Shown one piece after another: positions 12,835-23,029 of a stretch of DNA of 64,000 bases (positions are counted from its first letter, which is position 1; every line of letters starts with the position of its first letter). Both the position numbers and the translations under genes were made by a program. Under the pieces are notes generated by a model. That model did not search any database. It was not told the DNA's origin and worked only from the letters and a program-made list of their open reading frames with translations. Source of the stretch: Conchocele bisecta. Its lineage: Eukaryota; Mollusca; Bivalvia; Lucinida; Thyasiridae. Location of the stretch: NCBI GenBank assembly GCA_029237695.1, contig CM055277.1, positions 44,674,242 through 44,738,241 on the forward strand, given 5' to 3'.

Positions 12835-13065
12835 GGTCCATTTCACTAAACTTCGTACGACTAAAATGTTCGTAAGTGTAAATTTAGGATAGTCTGGAAA
12901 TTTCAATTGATGGATTTACATTTATTGAGCATATGCAGACTATGCTCAATAAATGTAAATCCAATAATTGTTTACAAGAAAACATTGTTAATGTGAAATT
13001 TACAGACTAATTTCAGTTTGCACTTACGAACATTTTACGATGTTTAGTAGTGAAACGGCCCCCTG
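12835..13065 (+). repeat. Family C foldback MITE (copy 1)
   Basis: Terminal inverted repeats 'TTTCACTAAACTTCGTACGA' and its complement enclose an inner hairpin TGAGCATATGCAGACTATGCTCA. Four well-kept copies elsewhere (23570, 33985, 44325, 52285) share the structure. Confidence 0.7.
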
Positions 13066-13079
13066 ATTATCAACATGTT

Positions 13080-13210
13080 TAAACATTTATTGGCAATGCC
13101 AACTCACAACCAAGCACTTTGATCGCCTGTGCCTCAGCTGTAGCACAGCTCAGGCGCAGCCAATCATGCTGCTTGATGTCAAGCACAATATATTAAAATA
13201 TTAAAATAAA
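13080..13210 (+). repeat. Family L unit (single copy)
   Basis: One unit of the 'TTGGCA.TGCCAACTC.CAA' repeat that is tandem at 36030-36370. It includes the hairpin 'CTGTAGCACAGCTCAGGCGC' segment. Confidence 0.5.
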
Positions 13211-13924
13211 GAAATTTACAAATATTGGCGCGAATACCGTTGTTGGTAACACGCAGTACTTGTTTTGAAAATACATGTATAGCGCTAAAAAGCGAAAATG
13301 GAGCATGTCACAAGCAAGATGGTGAATGCCACGTACATGAATAATGTAAACCCATTTTCCTTGCTGGCCACGATGGATTGGACGGTCACACGGAGCGGTC
13401 TCACATTCACAGGTTCTTGAAGAACGGTTACTATTTCGGTGTGTATGGGTTATTTCGGTATATCTGGTGGATTGGGTGCATTGTTACCAACATACAATTT
13501 ACATCACCTCTCGCGAGTTACACGTATAAGTACGGTAATTTACAAGGTGAGATACGGAGCTTTTACCCTTTGTGGGTATTTTGACAGTATAAAAGGGGTC
13601 CGAACGTTCGGAACGGTGAATGTGTAGATAATTGGCGATTTCTGTCGTGTGTAATGATTGAGCATTAGTAGTTGCACACAACTATGTAAATTACCAAAAA
13701 CCAACGAAATTGACCCAAATCTACCAAAAACCAACCAAAATACCCATATGATGCCAACATATTGACGATCTGTTCAAACACCTGTCTATGGTCACATTGG
13801 TGGCTTGTAAAGTTTAATGTACATAATAAACGGGTCGTAAACTGAGCAATTCGGGGGTCAGTGCGAGTTTGCTATGATAGCGCGACGACATCGTCGACAA
13901 GTTGACCTGATAACTCAAGATGCA
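13211..13924. other. Gene-free stretch
   Basis: Short overlapping open frames occur on both strands but none shows a domain or splice-consistent structure. No repeat family was recognised. Confidence 0.4.
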
Positions 13925-14150
13925 AACATCAAGAGATAATTGAGGCACGCCATGTGAGTATGTACCTTCGGACATTTGCGTAATTTCATGAAATACGTTT
14001 ACAAACTTTACAATATTTTCCGCAAATGGCGTCAAAAGCAAACATAATCATATTCCGCATATACTATGTAAATTTTGTAAATGTATTCAATGAAATTACA
14101 CAGCTGTCCGAAGGTACAAAATCACATAGCGTGTCTCATATGCATGGTTG
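13925..14150. repeat. Family I foldback MITE (copy 1)
   Basis: Terminal 'ACGCCATGTGAGTATGTACC' and its inverted partner (TACAAAATCACATAGCGTGT) enclose 'TTTACAATATTTTCCGCAAA' type arms. The central hairpin is shorter than in the copies at 16805 and 35675. Confidence 0.55.
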
Positions 14151-14630
14151 GCCCCGAGCTAGAGGCCTTGTATTGTTTGCGACTAGCGTAGCCACAGGTG
14201 AGCGTGCATTCTGATCAGTGTCTACACTATTCGCAATGGAACAATCTAATTGCTAATCAGGAAACGGATTATATACTAACCCTATTGAGCGACTGTGCTT
14301 AGAGCCAGACTTTATAATTCTAACAATAGTTATTCGGTTCATAGTGACACGAAAATTCAAAAGTGTTTGCAAATAAACTGTACATGTATCTAACGTGTAG
14401 TGTAATGGTAGACATACTACAAATGGAATGTTAATACAATGTAGTGTCATTTGTTGTTATTAAATGCGGATTTCATATTAAGTATTCGATTATTATAGCT
14501 ATTATCCAAGGTGGCTTAATAACAATTTAGGACGTTTTCTGTTCATAATTATTTGATTATAACTAAAGTGGCTTCTTCATGATTTTAAGCGTGACACCGA
14601 ACGACAAGTAACCGTTATATTACAGAACTG
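14151..14630. other. Upstream region of the SLC5 gene
   Basis: No coding sequence or clear repeat was recognised. It may include promoter sequence, but no TATA box or initiator could be identified with confidence. Confidence 0.3.
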
Positions 14631-14747
14631 ACAAATTTGCTCATCCGCTGTATTTTCTCTCATTGTTTCTCAATACAATGCACATCGAGATGATGTGCAT
14701 TGTATTGAGAAACAATGAGAGAAAATACAGCGGATGAGCACATTTGT
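14631..14747. repeat. Long perfect palindrome just upstream of the SLC5 start
   Basis: Left arm 14638-14686 and right arm 14692-14740 are exact reverse complements over 49 nt with a 5-nt spacer. With one mismatch the pairing extends to 14631-14747. The arms begin TGCTCATCCGCTGTATTTTC. The absence of drift between arms suggests a young insertion or ongoing arm correction. It ends about 130 bp before the SLC5 ATG, so it lies in the 5' UTR or the promoter. Confidence 0.85.
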
Positions 14748-14875
14748 TTGCTGAAAAACATGCATTTTAGCTAAAAAAAAAGTTGAAAAATATAACGACA
14801 ACCTAAAAACAACAACAGCAACAGTTTGGTATACCGCCTTCAAATAGTTCTACCGTCACGACAACGGCAACCAAG

Positions 14876-14965
14876 ATGACCGCTGGGGAACCAGGATTGG
14901 ACCACTGGGGAGATATTGTCGTTGTCATTGTCTACTTACTGTTGGTGCTGGCTGTGGGATTCTGG
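14876..14965 (+). CDS. SLC5 (sodium/solute cotransporter) exon 1
   Basis: This exon starts MTAGEPGLDHWGDIVVVIVY and continues through a hydrophobic stretch (LLLVLAVGFW), which is the first transmembrane helix of SLC5 proteins. SLC5 carriers move sugars, iodide, vitamins or monocarboxylates into cells with the Na+ gradient across the plasma membrane. The ATG has a favourable context (CCAAGATGA). The exon ends exactly at a codon boundary (phase 0) before a consensus GTAAGT donor at 14966. The short hydrophilic N-terminus followed by (D/G)I.VIV.Y matches the SGLT subfamily pattern known to me. The exact member and substrate cannot be told from 30 residues. Confidence 0.85.
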
Positions 14966-14984
14966 GTAAGTTCTTGTCTGGAAT

Positions 14985-15130
14985 TATCTCGCGTGCCATA
15001 CGTCGTCGTTTGTTTACTGATAATGATTTCGAAAATAAAGTATTTTTGTTTTCGAAATTTGACGAACAAATGCAGAGCACATGCGGAATAAATGCAATTC
15101 CGCATGTGCTCTGCATTTTGCGACAACTTT
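14985..15130. repeat. Foldback repeat in SLC5 intron 1
   Basis: A hairpin with arms around 'GCAGAGCACATGCGGAAT' (15071-15088) and its complement sits in larger 'TTTTGTTTTCGAAATTTG' flanks. The core resembles the hairpin of family I ('GTACATGCGGAAT'), so it is probably a diverged family I relative. It begins about 20 bp after the exon 1 donor. Confidence 0.5.
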
Positions 15131-15219
15131 CGATGTCATGTATATACGAACAATATTCAATATTTTATATAGAGTTATTCAACTACCATTTTGAAATGCC
15201 GCATTTATTTCCCCGAGAC

Positions 15220-15535
15220 ATCTGTAGCCGATTTCATCAACATTGCAAAGTATACTTTTCTAGCAAAGTATACTTTGTGGGAGTAATCATTTATTTTTCC
15301 TGAAATGCATTATTTCAAATAGAACTAACAAATGCATGTATTTCATAATTAAAAGTATGCAGAATTATTATACTGAATTTATTACATTATCACAGCCATA
15401 ATGGCTGTGATAATGTAATAAATTCAGTATAATAAAAATTAATAAATTTATCCTAAAATTGAAAATTTCTCCCTCAAAGTATACTTTGCTAGAAAAGTAT
15501 GCTTTGCAATGTTGATGAAATAGGCTACTGGAATT
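15220..15535 (+). repeat. Family D palindromic MITE (copy 2, near full length)
   Basis: Starts in 'TTTCATCAACATTGCAAAGT' and ends 'CAATGTTGATGAAATAGGC', with inner 'AAAGTATACTTT' palindromes on both sides and a central hairpin of TACTGAATTTATTACATTAT and its complement. Lies in SLC5 intron 1. Confidence 0.75.
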
Positions 15536-16219
15536 CCGATAAAGAAACGAGTGCGGAGCACGAGTCTCTTTGTCTGATTTACAGATGTCAAAAAATAAAG
15601 TGTTTATTGCACGCTCTTCGGAAAATGTGAAATATGTTCTTAGACCAGCTTAAAATAACGTTGTCAAAATTGACAATTTTGACGTTAGCATTTGAATTGC
15701 TTCTTCGCAGAAATAAATCAATTGGTAGCATGAAATATAAATAAATATCGGCAAAAAATATCGATGCGATATAGGCGGTAATGTCTGAGCCGGGACCTCA
15801 AATATTTATTATAAACGGATGACAAACAAGCGCAATATCTCTTTAATATAAACTCACACTTACAGAAATTTCTATTTGAACACTTTTGTTTAAAAAAACA
15901 TAGCAAAAAAGCGTTTCCTAATAACTGGAATACCGGCTTATTATCTTTTGATGTCAAACTATCAGATTATGCTCAGAAACTGTAAGAATTCCTCGGTGAA
16001 CCTCGGAATTCCTGCACGTTCTTAGCCTTACATGACTACATTGCACGCCAACCAAACGATTACACATGTATTATCAAATGATGAAGAACAAGTCGACTTC
16101 AGCTAATCATATTATGGTAGTCATCATTATTCGAGTTGAGACAAATAAACACAACATGACAATGTTATCAGTGTGTTTTAAACTGTAGAAATGGGGCATA
16201 TGGCGCGTGTAGCCAGTAC
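15536..16219. other. Intronic sequence without recognised features
   Basis: Part of SLC5 intron 1. A short hairpin 'GTCAAAATTGACAATTTTGAC' lies at 15662-15682. No exon-like island was found. Confidence 0.4.
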
Positions 16220-16540
16220 AGATCATGGGAAGCGATTCACTAAACTTCGTACGACTAAAATGTTGGAAAATCGAGGATAGTCTGGATATTTCAATTGATG
16301 GATTTATATTATTGAGCATAGACTCAATGCATGTAACTCCAATAATTGTTTACAAGAACACGTTGCTAATATGAAATTGTGCAAAAATTATTATAGTCTG
16401 TAAATTTACATGTATTGAGCATAGGCTACATATGCAGCATACGCTCAATAAATGTAAATCCATCAATTAAAATTTCCAGACGATCCTAAATTTGCACTTA
16501 CGAACATTTTAGTCGTACTAAGTTTAGTGAAACGGCCTTC
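16220..16540. repeat. Family C foldback MITE (copy 2, rearranged)
   Basis: Both termini ('TTCACTAAACTTCGTACGAC' and the inverted 'TTAGTCGTACTAAGTTTAGT') are present, but the interior holds two partial hairpins ('ATTGAGCATAGACTCAATGC' and 'GAGCATAGGCTACATATGC'), which suggests an internal duplication or recombination. Confidence 0.65.
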
Positions 16541-16559
16541 TGATCTGTAAATACTACTG

Positions 16560-16804
16560 GAGAAATAGGGGTTATGCTACTGGAGACATGGGACTTATTA
16601 TAGTTATGGCTAAATCTTGCTTAGTTACGATTGTGAACCAAGGTGTGTCGCATATGTCATTTGTAGCCAGCCTAGTCTTTATGCGTGCTGAAATGGAGCT
16701 ATTGATATTTTCAGTCCCGACAGGAGTAATGAGGCTCATGAGATTTGCGACCAGTAAGCACAGTCTGATCACGATCAGCACCGTTCGCCATTCACATGTC
16801 CTGA
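16560..16804. repeat. Family F copy (degenerate)
   Basis: Best match is 'GAGATTTGCGACCAGTAAGC', then 'CTGATCACGATCAGCACCGTTCGCCATTC' in pieces, in the order seen in the cleaner copies at 50495 and 54865. Overlapping open frames on both strands (81 and 91 codons) come from this repeat and are not called as genes. Confidence 0.5.
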
Positions 16805-17085
16805 TTCTAGCAAACACATATGAGACACGCCATGTGATTTTGTATCTTCGGACATCTGTGTAACTTCACTAAATACGTTCACAAAAAAATTTACAATATG
16901 TTTCAAAAATAAAGTAAAAAGTTGACAAAAGTTTCAGAGTACATGCGTAATATAATACCGCATGCACTCTGAAAATGTTGTCAACTTTTGACGACATTTA
17001 CGGAAAATATTGTAAGTTTTGCAAACGTATTACATGAAATTATGCAGATGTCCGAAGGTACAAAGTCACATGGCGTGTCTCATAT
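16805..17085. repeat. Family I foldback MITE (copy 2)
   Basis: Terminal 'TGAGACACGCCATGTGATTT' and its inverse 'TCACATGGCGTGTCTCATA' enclose arms and a central hairpin around 'GAGTACATGCGTAATATAA' / 'CGCATGCACTCTGAAAATG'. Lies directly before SLC5 exon 2. Confidence 0.7.
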
Positions 17086-17216
17086 CGACCACGGATACAA
17101 AATACACAACTCCGCTACAAGGGGTCAGTAGAAGAAGTGGGATAACGCCATGGGAGAGTTAGGCCCCTTATTCCACTGACTTTTGATTTCCTGTTGACCT
17201 TGTTGATTCGTTCCAG

Positions 17217-17288
17217 TCGCTATGCCGACCAAACAGGGGCAGTGTGAAAAGCTACTTCCTGGCCGGGAGAAGTATGGCATGGTGGCCG
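17217..17288 (+). CDS. SLC5 exon 2
   Basis: A 24-codon exon between a 3' splice site (GATTCGTTCCAG) and a perfect GTAAGT donor at 17289. It encodes [20 protein letters not shown] followed by AWWP. The FLAGRSM.WWP block is a hallmark of the SLC5 / sodium:solute symporter family, at the start of transmembrane helix 2. Both ends are phase 0, so it joins exons 1 and 3 without changing frame. Together they read through TM1, the first cytoplasmic loop and TM2 as in SGLT proteins. Confidence 0.9.
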
Positions 17289-17295
17289 GTAAGTG

Positions 17296-17360
17296 TTTGT
17301 CTGTCCGTCCGTCCGTCCGTCCGTCCGTCAATCTGTCCGTGCGTTTATTCGTCCGTGTGC
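17296..17360 (+). repeat. GTCC microsatellite next to the exon 2 donor
   Basis: About six GTCC units (GTCTGTCCGTCCGTCCGTCC..) with decayed units after them begin 7 bp downstream of the GTAAGT donor. Length change here could affect splicing of a 72-bp exon, though nothing in the sequence shows that it does. Confidence 0.8.
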
Positions 17361-18274
17361 GGCGAAGGTGTCAATGTATCCTTACGTTGTGATCTGAGAA
17401 TATGTGATCCTCGGCGACAAATTGGTATTTTTAACCTTATTTGACGACGTATCATCTATGTGGCATCGCGTGGTCGATTCACAACATATGGGCGTACTGT
17501 GACACACATTTTGCAGATTTGCTGCACTGGCCTGTTATACATGTAGTTGTATCATCACTAGGATACTATAACTTAATAGCACTGGCACCAAGTGGATGGC
17601 AAACTATTATATAGTAAATACATGGTTAGTGTGGTTATTCGGTTGAGCCTTAGACAGCTTTATTGGGGCGAGCTTTATCATGCCCCTATGAAGTTGTCGG
17701 GGCGAAACCGAATATATTTTATATTCGACGGCACTAAGCATGTATTTAATTTATACTGCATATTAACTTAATGGTTTGAACGTGCGTGACGTCATGTTTT
17801 GACGTCAGTCTCTCGCCATATGTCACACATCTAGCGACGTCATTCAAAGCAAATTGGCGGCGTCCACGCTAGGTAGATTCAGTATTGTATCTCATTAAAT
17901 CTCCGATTTATTTACAATGACCTTCAATATTGGCTGGTTTTAGACAACACAGTTGTCATAATACATATTGCAATCATAACGGACATATCCATGTAGTTGG
18001 TTACGTCGCATATACTGTAAAAATGGACAAAATTCAACTGAACCGACAGCGATTTCGATTTTACAATGTGCCGCCATCTTTAATTTACTGTTGAGACTGA
18101 CCAATCAGAGACCGCGATTAGGGGTCAAAGGTGAAAGAATAAAGGCAAAAACGGCACTTCATGTATATTAGGCTACTTCAGGTATATTAGGTTACTTCAG
18201 ATATAAACAACATTTATTCAACCCCATTTATTATGCTACATGGAGCAATGGCTGCGGTATAAATTGCGATTCTT
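17361..18274. other. SLC5 intron 2, no recognised genes
   Basis: Includes CRE-like TGACGTCA at about 17787 (CGTGACGTCATG), 'TTTTGACGTCAGTC' at about 17798 and GCGACGTCATTC at about 17835. No exon-like island or named repeat copy was seen. A short direct repeat 'ATATTAGGCTACTTCAG' is at 18166-18200. Confidence 0.4.
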
Positions 18275-18590
18275 GCCTAGTCGGTGTTCTGTTTGAGCAC
18301 AGACGGGACAAGAATATTTTGCAACATAATATGTTGACATCCACTTGTTTGCATGAAATAGACCTAGTCAAATACAACACCGACTGGACAAGAATTGCAA
18401 CGTAATATTTTGACAACCACTTGTTGTATTATAGAGATATAGTAAAATATAGTACCGACCGGACAAGAATTGCAACATCAAATTTGGACTCCGACTTGTT
18501 GTATTATAGAGACATACTAGTCAAACATAGCACCAACTGAACAAGAATTGCAACCTAATATTTTAAAGTCCACTTGTTGCCCTGTTGCCA
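18275..18590 (+). repeat. Degenerate ~85-bp tandem repeat in SLC5 intron 2
   Basis: Four diverged units each contain 'GGACAAGAATTGCAAC', a 'TTTTGACA.CCACTTGTTG' part, 'TATTATAGAGA' and 'CATAGCACCGACT' type parts. It ends about 30 bp before the exon 3 splice site. No coding potential. Confidence 0.65.
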
Positions 18591-18619
18591 GTGTATAATA
18601 GAGTCCCCAACATTTTCAG

Positions 18620-18724
18620 GTGGGAGCCTCGCTGTTCTCCAGCAACATCGGCTCGGAACATTTCGTCGGCCTCGCCGGCACGGGAGCCGCCAGCGGGATC
18701 GCCATTGTCCTGTATGAATGGAGC
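18620..18724 (+). CDS. SLC5 exon 3
   Basis: A 35-codon exon between 'CAACATTTTCAG' and a GTAAGT donor at 18725. It encodes [20 protein letters not shown] and then [15 protein letters not shown]. The GASLF(A/S)[15 protein letters not shown] block is the most conserved part of SGLT-type SLC5 proteins (end of TM2 and the loop that helps form the substrate and Na+ path). Glu replaces the Gly usual in GSGHF, a substitution known to me in several invertebrate SGLT-like proteins. Phase 0 at both ends. The next exon, expected to start with TM3 and lead to GWVF.P.Y....V.TMPEYL, was not found downstream. Confidence 0.92.
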
Positions 18725-19219
18725 GTAAGTCAATTTGCGTTTATATTCCAATATTTACACCTTTCATAAATTCATAACGGAAATGCCCATGCGTGTATAT
18801 TTAAAGTTGCATTAGCACCACGTGACATCGCGCGACGTTTTTGATTAGGTACAGTTTGATTGACGTCGTTCAGCTCAACGTCGTTGTCAATAACTGCACG
18901 CTATTGGCCGGCAACGACGCTGTTCCATGAATTGCGACAAGCTGACATAAAACAAGATTGATTCTTAATTTTAACGCCATATTTGGATATTAACTGTTTT
19001 TGAAACTATCGGAAAAGGCAAACTTTCCGCCGTAATATGATATGTTGAACGATACATTGTACTTCATAAAATTTGACCACACTGACATTTTTTTTCCCAG
19101 ATCAGTTTAGCTGATTTGACACTAATTCCTTGATAAAGGCATTGGGCCGAAACGGTGGAAGAGTGGGTTCGTGGTTTATTACGAAATATCGCAAGGGCGG
19201 ATCCAGCATTTGGGGAACG

Positions 19220-19220
<1 letters not shown>

Positions 19221-19297
<77 letters not shown>
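19221..19297 (+). repeat. Poly-G tract of about 77 bases with a single T
   Basis: An almost pure G run is broken by one T at about 19260. Long G runs can form G-quadruplexes and are very prone to replication slippage and sequencing error, so the true length is doubtful. Its chance translations (poly-Gly, poly-Pro) are not genes. Confidence 0.9.
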
Positions 19298-19344
19298 CTA
19301 CCGTCCGTAGCTAGGTATGGATGGTACCGGAGCAATTGCAAGAG

Positions 19345-19369
19345 TTACCGTTACCGTTACCGTTACCGT
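19345..19369 (+). repeat. Short TTACCG hexamer repeat
   Basis: Four consecutive TTACCG units lie 50 bp after the poly-G tract. Not a telomere repeat of any animal known to me (TTAGGG), and too short for that. Confidence 0.8.
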
Positions 19370-19739
19370 CCTATTTTCGAGCTCTTCGAAATGCACTTTC
19401 CTGTGTTTTACGGCATTTAAATTCAGACCCCAAATGGTGGTAAACTGTGATCTATATAAACTTCATGGCTGAACGGTGGGTGGGATGGTTGCAACCCCGG
19501 ACCCCCCCTCCAGATCCGCCCCTGTATCGTTCACCATATCAGAAAAAGCTACTTGTATGTAAATATAAGTAATGAGACCACGGGCTATTGCGTTTACTGT
19601 AATAGGTGCGAAGCATTTGATCTGTTAGAAATATTTTTAATCCTTTATTGTGGACATTGAGCAGACCAGATACCACTCCCATGCGCCATTCTACGGATGC
19701 ACACTGCTCATACCGCTATATAATACCGGTGTTTGCAAA

Positions 19740-19935
19740 CACTATAGATCCAGATGAGCTAAGTCGTGACAAGCCGTCTCATCGGGATCAGCACGTTTTG
19801 AAAGTAATTTTCATAGTTGATTTTTAGCATAGAAATCCTTTTTTCTTTTATAAATGGACTAGTCTGAAAATCAGTTCATGACGATTGATTGTCATGCCGG
19901 TCACCCATTGGCAGCGAGTTGGACGTCAGTGCACA
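19740..19935. repeat. Family G MITE (degenerate copy 1)
   Basis: Retains 'AGATCCAGATGAGCTAAGTC' opposite 'CGTCTCATCGGGATCAGCAC', 'AAAGTAATTTTCATA' and 'ATAAATGGACTAGTCTGAAA' in family G order. The terminal TTAACCCTTT ends are lost. Confidence 0.5.
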
Positions 19936-19939
19936 TAGG

Positions 19940-20440
19940 GTCTTAAATGTACATGCCCACTCAGTAGGCACAACATGTTCTTTATAGGAATTAAATTTTA
20001 AGTGTATAATTGTGTCACTGTTCAACCAGTTCTACTAAAAAAATTCAAGTGCCCGCTATACAGATATAATCATTTAGTAATATTTATTTTACTGGTAGTA
20101 TCAGGCTATTTTCATATGCAAATGAGACATGATAGATTTTTAATTATTTATACTAATTAAATGTGTCATCTGAAAAAAAATATTTTCGACAGATTATAAA
20201 GTATGATCAATGCACATCAAAACATATATACAAAGAATAAATAGTAATGTCCGTTAGCATTTTAAGGAAACACGGTTTTCGCCTCTGATATCAGTGTGCA
20301 AATTTACGTCTGACATACAATGTATAATAATGCCATTCAATTCGTGAGGTAATGGTGAATGAATGTTTATTTTGCCAGAAAATGTCTCTGATATAAATAA
20401 CAGATTGTGCCTACTGAGTGGGCATGTACCTTTAAGAAAA
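19940..20440 (-). repeat. Family H element (full-length copy)
   Basis: Both terminal inverted repeats are visible: 'GTACATGCCCACTCAGTAGG' at the left and 'CCTACTGAGTGGGCATGTAC' at the right, about 500 bp apart. Internal order: GTGTCACT..CCAGTTCT, the 'CATATGCAAATGAGACATGA' module, 'GATTATAAAGTATGATCA', 'ATTTTAAGGAAACACGG' and 'GCCAGAAAATGTCTC'. No coding capacity; a MITE is the likely class. Confidence 0.75.
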
Positions 20441-20479
20441 AGAATCTTAAGTTATTTGCTATTTCGGCAAAGTGTATTC

Positions 20480-20720
20480 CCAGATCAATGTGCACGCTGG
20501 CGGAGAATGTACCGCACATTTCTAAGTCATTTCACCTTGACATTGAGCACAAGGACCGCATGGGTGGGATATATAATGAAAATATGGAAGACAACACATT
20601 AGTATATGAAATTCCAAGCCAATCCGACTTACGTTAACAGGAACAGTAGGTAGCAAGACACTTTAATGTAAATATCAGACTGACATACAGACAAACGAAC
20701 AGATGGACTTACGGTGAGGG
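20480..20720 (+). repeat. Family S repeat
   Basis: Contains 'TTTCACCTTGACATTGAGCA', 'GGGTGGGATATATAATGAAA', a 'CAAGCCAATCCGACTTACG' part and an 'ACTGACATACAGACAAACG' tail. Confidence 0.55.
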
Positions 20721-20904
20721 TGGTGACCATATGTACCCCGAAATAAAGAAACAACAGATGATAATTCGACGACGTGAATGTGTAACAGGATTCAGAGATT
20801 ACGGGAACATGCGTGTATCTCTGATTGCATTACATTGCAGGGGCACCGGAAGCATCATCAAATTGGTCCGGCGAATCTACTGGGTTCCCCCGGTATCCAC
20901 CCAA

Positions 20905-20984
20905 AGTGTATGGTGTTACCACTCAGTTGAACCGTCTCGCCGAGACTGTTTAACTGAGTGGTAACAACATACACTTTTGATAAG
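20905..20984. repeat. Family N hairpin (copy 1)
   Basis: Arms 'GTTACCACTCAGTTGAACCG' and 'AACTGAGTGGTAAC' meet at TCTCGCCGAGA. Flanked on the right by 'GATAAGAAAT', the same flank as in the copy at 37790-37880. Confidence 0.6.
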
Positions 20985-20999
20985 AAATGAGAACATTTC

Positions 21000-21934
21000 C
21001 AATTGTTTATACATGAATTACAAATATGTTAAAATTATTGATCCGGCAGTTGCCGGACCTATTCCGACGCCCCTGCATTGCGTTGCATTTAGAAAAAAAA
21101 AACATTCGAGAGAGTAGTATTTTCAACTTTGTTATATAGCAACCCATTGACTACATACAGCGGAACACGTTAAGCAAGCATGAAGCAAAATGTCATGGGA
21201 TTGAATACAAATGCACGAGTTCATGTCTATAACCTACGGTCCCCATTAGGGCCACTTTATATTCTCACATTCTCAACTTGTATGCGAGATCGCGAGACTG
21301 TGAGAACGCGAGGCGAGACACCGTGGTAATCTATCTGCGCTAACAGTATACACGTGATTGTATGTGTTCTTCTCCGTGCTTAGATACGAGTTATTTTATG
21401 ACTCATATCACTCTTAAAGATAACTACCTAAATAGAGGATCTTACATGCGTGATTTTTGAATTGGTTATTTGTTAAAGGCCCTAGGTCTCAGATAAGAAT
21501 TAAATGTAGACAACGCAGTTGGTAAATGAGCTTGTATACATAGCTCCACGTTTTCCGCTTTATAGGCAACAGGTTGCACTAATATCGCTACACCACGGTA
21601 CACAGTAAAACTGTGCGTAATAGCATTTACACTTCGCGCACTAAACTATAGAAACAAACTGCAGTGCGTTGACGTTCATACTTCGCTATATTATTATTGA
21701 GAGACAATTCTACAATATGACACCAAACTATTACCATAAACTTACCTAACAAAGTGCGTATTAGTAAAATTCTTTGGTCACTCTCCATGAAGTAGACAGT
21801 AATCAAAGAACGCTCCAAACGCACATTTTGGAAAGACCACTCCGTCATAACTCTTATGTAATGAAATTAGAGTTATGTACTCAGACATATATGAAAGCAA
21901 ATATGATGCAATACAACTGTACTATTACATTTAA
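21000..21934. other. Gene-free stretch
   Basis: Nothing recognised. A GC-rich patch at 21290-21345 (ATCGCGAGACTGTGAGAACG) has no open frame of note. Confidence 0.4.
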
Positions 21935-22925
21935 AGGCACTTGGTCAGTAGCCTATATCACCAACATTACAAAGTATACTTATCAAGTAAAGTATACTTT
22001 GAGGGAGAAATTTTCAATTTAAAAATAAATTTATTATTTTTTTTTATACTGAATTTATTACATTATCACTATGGCATGTCAAACGTTGCTATATTACATA
22101 TCTATTTTATTATTATTGTATGTTTGTTATTGTTATTCAATGTTTCGTTATTGTTATTCAATGTTTCGTTATTGTTATTCTATACTTCGTTATTGTTATT
22201 CTATACTTCGTTATTGTCATTGTGTGTTCGATATTCTTATTCAATGTTTGTTATTGTTATTCAAAGTTTCGTTATTGTTATTCAATACATTGTTATTGTT
22301 ATTCAATGTTTCGTTATTGTTATTCAATGTTGCATTATTGTTATTCTATACTTCGTTATTGTCATTGTATGTTCGATATTATTATTCAATGTTTTGTTAT
22401 TGTTATTCAATGTTTCGTTATTGTTATTCAATGTTGCGTTATTGTTATTCTATACTTCGTTATTGTCCTTGTATGTTCGATATTCGTATTCAATGTTTCG
22501 TTATTGTTATTCAATGGTTCGTTATTCAATGTTTCGTTATTGTTATTCAATGTTGCGTTATTGTTATTCTATACTTCGTTATTGTCCTTGTATGTTCGAT
22601 ATTCGTATTCAATGTTTCGTTATTGTTATTCAATGTTTTGTTATTGTTAGTTTCGTTATTGTTATTCAATGTTTAGTTATTGTTATTCAATATGTAATTA
22701 TTGTTATTCTATACTTCGTTATTGTCATTGTAAAACTTGTCATTCGTATTGTATGTCTGTGATTGTATAATTATCTTGTTATTCTTATTCGATGTGTGCT
22801 ATTTTTATCCTTCGGAATGATGTAATGCGTTTCCCTTTGTAACAAGGTATTTCATTGGCTTGCCTAAACGAACGTAGAGCGCGTGTAAAGTATACTTTGC
22901 AATGTTGATGAAATCGGCTACTGGG
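21935..22925. repeat. Family D MITE expanded by an internal minisatellite
   Basis: Left half (TATATCACCAACATTACAAA, 'AAAGTATACTTTGAGGGAGA', 'TGAATTTATTACATTATCAC') and right terminus ('AAAGTATACTTTGCAATGTT', 'GATGAAATCGGCTACTG') are those of family D. In normal copies the two halves are about 300 bp apart; here about 700 bp of tandem repeat separates them and the right inner arm is missing. Confidence 0.75.
22100..22745 (+). repeat. 21-bp minisatellite (TTATTGTTATTCAATGTTTC)
   Basis: About 30 units of a 21-bp motif with a few variant units (TCTATACTTCG, GTATGTTCGAT) arranged in a higher-order pattern of roughly five units. Because 21 is divisible by three, three frames stay open for 170-270 codons, giving false ORFs such as VIVIQCFVIV repeats. 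Not coding. Confidence 0.9.
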
Positions 22926-23029
22926 GGAAAATGATGACAAATAGGATTTCAAATCGTTTCAAACAATTTGAAATAGAATTGAGTTGGAAGTATAAGGAAT
23001 AAACGACACATTTGTTTGATAATTTATCG

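Larger units (their letters stand above)
18725..19739. other. Presumed SLC5 intron 3 (start)
   Basis: No exon found. It contains the poly-G tract and a short TACCGT repeat, listed separately. Confidence 0.4.

Noticed and set aside
19345..19369. Telomeric repeat
   Set aside because: TTACCG, four units only, not TTAGGG.
19102..19420. Poly-Pro / poly-Gly open frames on both strands
   Set aside because: Direct translation of the poly-G tract.
21941..22762. Overlapping 273-, 201- and 176-codon open frames
   Set aside because: They follow a 21-bp tandem repeat that keeps three frames open. Low-complexity V/I/L/C/Y composition, no start context, no domain.
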